From a virus, in IMG/VR virus record IMGVR_UViG_3300018417_000891, positions 1 to 39,606 of that record: a stretch of 39,606 bases of DNA. One strand, given 5' to 3'. The notes below the pieces were generated by a model that saw only the letters and a program-made list of their open reading frames with translations, made no database searches and was not told the origin of the DNA. Every line of letters begins with the position of its first letter. Positions within the stretch are counted from its first letter, which is position 1. Position numbers and translations under genes: made by a program. Shown here piece after piece: positions 38,367 through 39,606 of the stretch.

Positions 38367-38584
38367 TAGGTTAATTCCTTTATTACTCTCATCGCAGACT
38401 TCTCTGCATCCTTTAGTGATTTGAAAGCGTCCAATCGGTCACCATCAATATGTACCACAAAAGGTAAAGTACCCTTCTCCTTAGTGATAAGAACAGGGAT
38501 ACGTTTAACTTTCTTGTCTAAGACCACTTCACCTTTTGGCTTGCGTTCTTTTAATTCTGACAAAAGTTCTTTGTATGTTTTCAT
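38366..38584 (-). CDS. Small basic protein in the gene 68 position (prohead core candidate)
   Basis: A 72-residue basic protein (LLSELKERKPKGEVVLDKKV, ending DAEKSAMRVIKELT). It lies between gene 67 and gene 21, where T4 has core protein gp68, but it is half as long and shows no clear similarity. A late promoter core ends 5 nt before its ATG. A core or head-assembly function is inferred from the order only. Confidence 0.6.
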   Translation of the reverse strand: MKTYKELLSELKERKPKGEVVLDKKVKRIPVLITKEKGTLPFVVHIDGDRLDAFKSLKDAEKSAMRVIKELT

Positions 38585-38589
38585 AGTAT

Positions 38590-38597
38590 TATTTATA
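38590..38597 (-). promoter_or_regulatory. T4-type late promoter before the protease gene unit
   Basis: The minus strand reads TTCTTATAAATAATAC, an exact late core with preceding CT, ending 5 nt before the ATG at 38584. It can transcribe the 68-position gene, 21, 22 and 23. Confidence 0.75.
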
Positions 38598-38623
38598 AGA
38601 ATAATGTTTTTGAAACAACATAT

Positions 38624-38917
38624 TTATGCAGTTTCTTCGTCATCATCCTCTAATTCTGCAATAATTTCTTCATTTTCTTCGGATTCTTCGTCCACTTCGA
38701 AGTCATCTTCATCTTCGATGTCATCGTCTTGGTCGTTAAAGATTGCTTGTGCAGTCGCAATACGTTGTGCTTCTAGTGCATCTGCCATCTTATCTTGAAC
38801 GATACTATGGAACGAACCCTCTGCATTAGTCAAGTCACCCGAAGTGATTTGATTAATTAGTTCTTCTACCGCATGGGGTTGTACGGTTTCAATTTCTTGA
38901 TTTTCTACTTCACTCAT
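38624..38917 (-). CDS. 67: Prohead core protein (T4 gp67-like)
   Basis: The first part HAVEELINQITSGDLTNAEGSF followed by DKMADALEAQRIATAQAIFN resembles prohead core gp67 of marine T4-like phages, and the second half is a strongly acidic tail of Asp and Glu. It follows gene 20 as in T4. The start ATG at 38917 lies 1 nt after the gene 20 stop. An in-frame start at 38932 is less likely. It is a minor core protein needed for head shape. Confidence 0.78.
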   Translation of the reverse strand: MSEVENQEIETVQPHAVEELINQITSGDLTNAEGSFHSIVQDKMADALEAQRIATAQAIFNDQDDDIEDEDDFEVDEESEENEEIIAELEDDDEETA

Positions 38918-38918
38918 T

Positions 38919-39606
38919 TTAAATTTCCTCATCTTCGTCTACTACTGAGTTTTCAGCTTCGACTTGTTTTTTCATTTCTTCGATGTCCTCGTCAGACATC
39001 ATCATGACGTTTTTCATTGCCCACTCACGTGAGAAGTACTCACCAACATATTGTGATACTTGGTCTAGAGTTTGTAGTCTGTTTTGTAACAGTTCTGCAT
39101 CCTTTAGTTCCGAGAAGTGGTTGTCGCTTTGGAAGTCAACTGTAATAGAATTCTTCCACTCTTCCCAATCCTGTTCGGTAATAATACCTTTCATGATAAG
39201 TTGTTTCTTCAAAATACCAGTGAACAACATTGAGAATCTTCTACGTAGACGGTCAATAAATTTCTGGAACTTAACTTCATCCCTAGAAATCTCTGTTGAC
39301 CTACCTAGTGTAAATTGCGCTTCTTGTTCCAATCGGTTGACAGGTACGTTCAATGAACGATACAGTCTCTTCTGGAAGTACAGGATGTCATCAATCTGAC
39401 CAAGGTTCTCACCGCCAGGCAATGTACTAATCTCTGTACCACGACCACCTTCTCTACGAGGTAACCAGAAGTCCTCCAACATAGACATGTGTTTGCGGTC
39501 ATCTTTAAGTTGACCAGTACTTGAATCATATACAATCTTATTTCTATAACGAGACATAATGTCACGCATATATGATTCTGATTTATTACGTGGCATGTTA
39601 CCGACA
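38919..39606 (-). CDS. 20: Portal protein (T4 gp20-like), C-terminal part, cut by right edge
   Basis: The visible 229 residues hold DVGNMP-type start context (VGNMPRNKSESYMRDIMSRY), NKIVYDSSTGQLKDDRKHMS, MLEDFWLPRREGGRGTEIST and LPGGENLGQIDDILYFQKRL, a very strong gp20 signature used in marker-gene surveys. The frame is open at the right edge, so the N-terminal half lies outside. Gp20 forms the twelve-part portal ring at the head vertex. The C-terminus is acidic (VEAENSVVDEDEEI). Confidence 0.95.
   Translation of the reverse strand, partial: VGNMPRNKSESYMRDIMSRYRNKIVYDSSTGQLKDDRKHMSMLEDFWLPRREGGRGTEISTLPGGENLGQIDDILYFQKRLYRSLNVPVNRLEQEAQFTLGRSTEISRDEVKFQKFIDRLRRRFSMLFTGILKKQLIMKGIITEQDWEEWKNSITVDFQSDNHFSELKDAELLQNRLQTLDQVSQYVGEYFSREWAMKNVMMMSDEDIEEMKKQVEAENSVVDEDEEI

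Noticed and set aside
1-39606. CRISPR arrays, insertion sequences, integrase or attachment sites
   Set aside because: No spaced direct repeats, transposase or integrase motifs were seen; the phage appears strictly lytic from this part.

Overview
The window is part of the genome of a T4-type contractile-tailed phage (myovirus), almost certainly marine. It carries recognisable T4 core genes: replication and recombination (41, uvsX, 43, 44, 62, 45, 46, 47, uvsW, uvsY), regulation (regA, late sigma factor 55), and the head block in T4 order (20, 67, a 68-position gene, 21, 22, 23). Hsp20, MazG-like, ThyX, 2OG-oxygenase-like and ribosomal protein bS21 genes are typical of phages of marine bacteria. 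The sequence does not fix the host. No integrase, insertion sequence or CRISPR array was seen.

Layout. 1-3911 (minus): a late operon for a curli-like (type VIII) secretion system, in the order two small membrane proteins, csgF, csgG, a curlin-like solenoid, FecR, and a CHASE2 protein cut by the left edge. 3930-6423: small genes, bS21, a SleB-type endolysin. 6420-13902: oxygenase-like protein, ThyX, helicase 41, UvsX, a short UDP-glucose dehydrogenase, a UDP-glucuronate epimerase and a primase-like protein. 13906-24938: DNA polymerase 43, glycosyltransferase-like protein, Hsp20, cupin-like protein, RegA, clamp loader 62/44, dCMP deaminase, MazG-like protein, clamp 45 and nuclease subunit 46. 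24925-31358: GNAT/Mom-like protein, 47, late sigma 55, a nucleotidyltransferase, an oxygenase, an LSm-like protein, UvsW, UvsY and a tail-tube-like protein. 31364-32803: small accessory genes. 32829-35221 (plus): a DUF4338 (DruA-like) gene, a ParB-like gene and tRNA-Gly(UCC). 35227-39606 (minus): the head genes.

Transcription. At least fourteen sigma70-like promoters can be read, nearly all with a 17-nt spacer. In six of them the TGA stop codon of the preceding gene lies inside the -35 hexamer (TTGACT/TTGACA). In four cases the -10 ends only 5-7 nt before the start codon, which suggests leaderless mRNAs. T4-type late promoters (TATAAATA, usually preceded by CT) precede the curli operon, a small basic gene, the tail-tube-like gene and the 68-position gene, in keeping with the late sigma factor 55 in the window. 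Most genes overlap by TAATG, ATGA or 8 nt, so translational coupling is likely.

The most striking content is the phage-borne curli-like operon: outer-membrane pore (CsgG), pore partner (CsgF), a secreted beta-solenoid candidate substrate, and a FecR/CHASE2 envelope pair, all under one late promoter. Second is the plus-strand DUF4338/ParB-like/tRNA island. Third is the compact promoter and stop-codon architecture.
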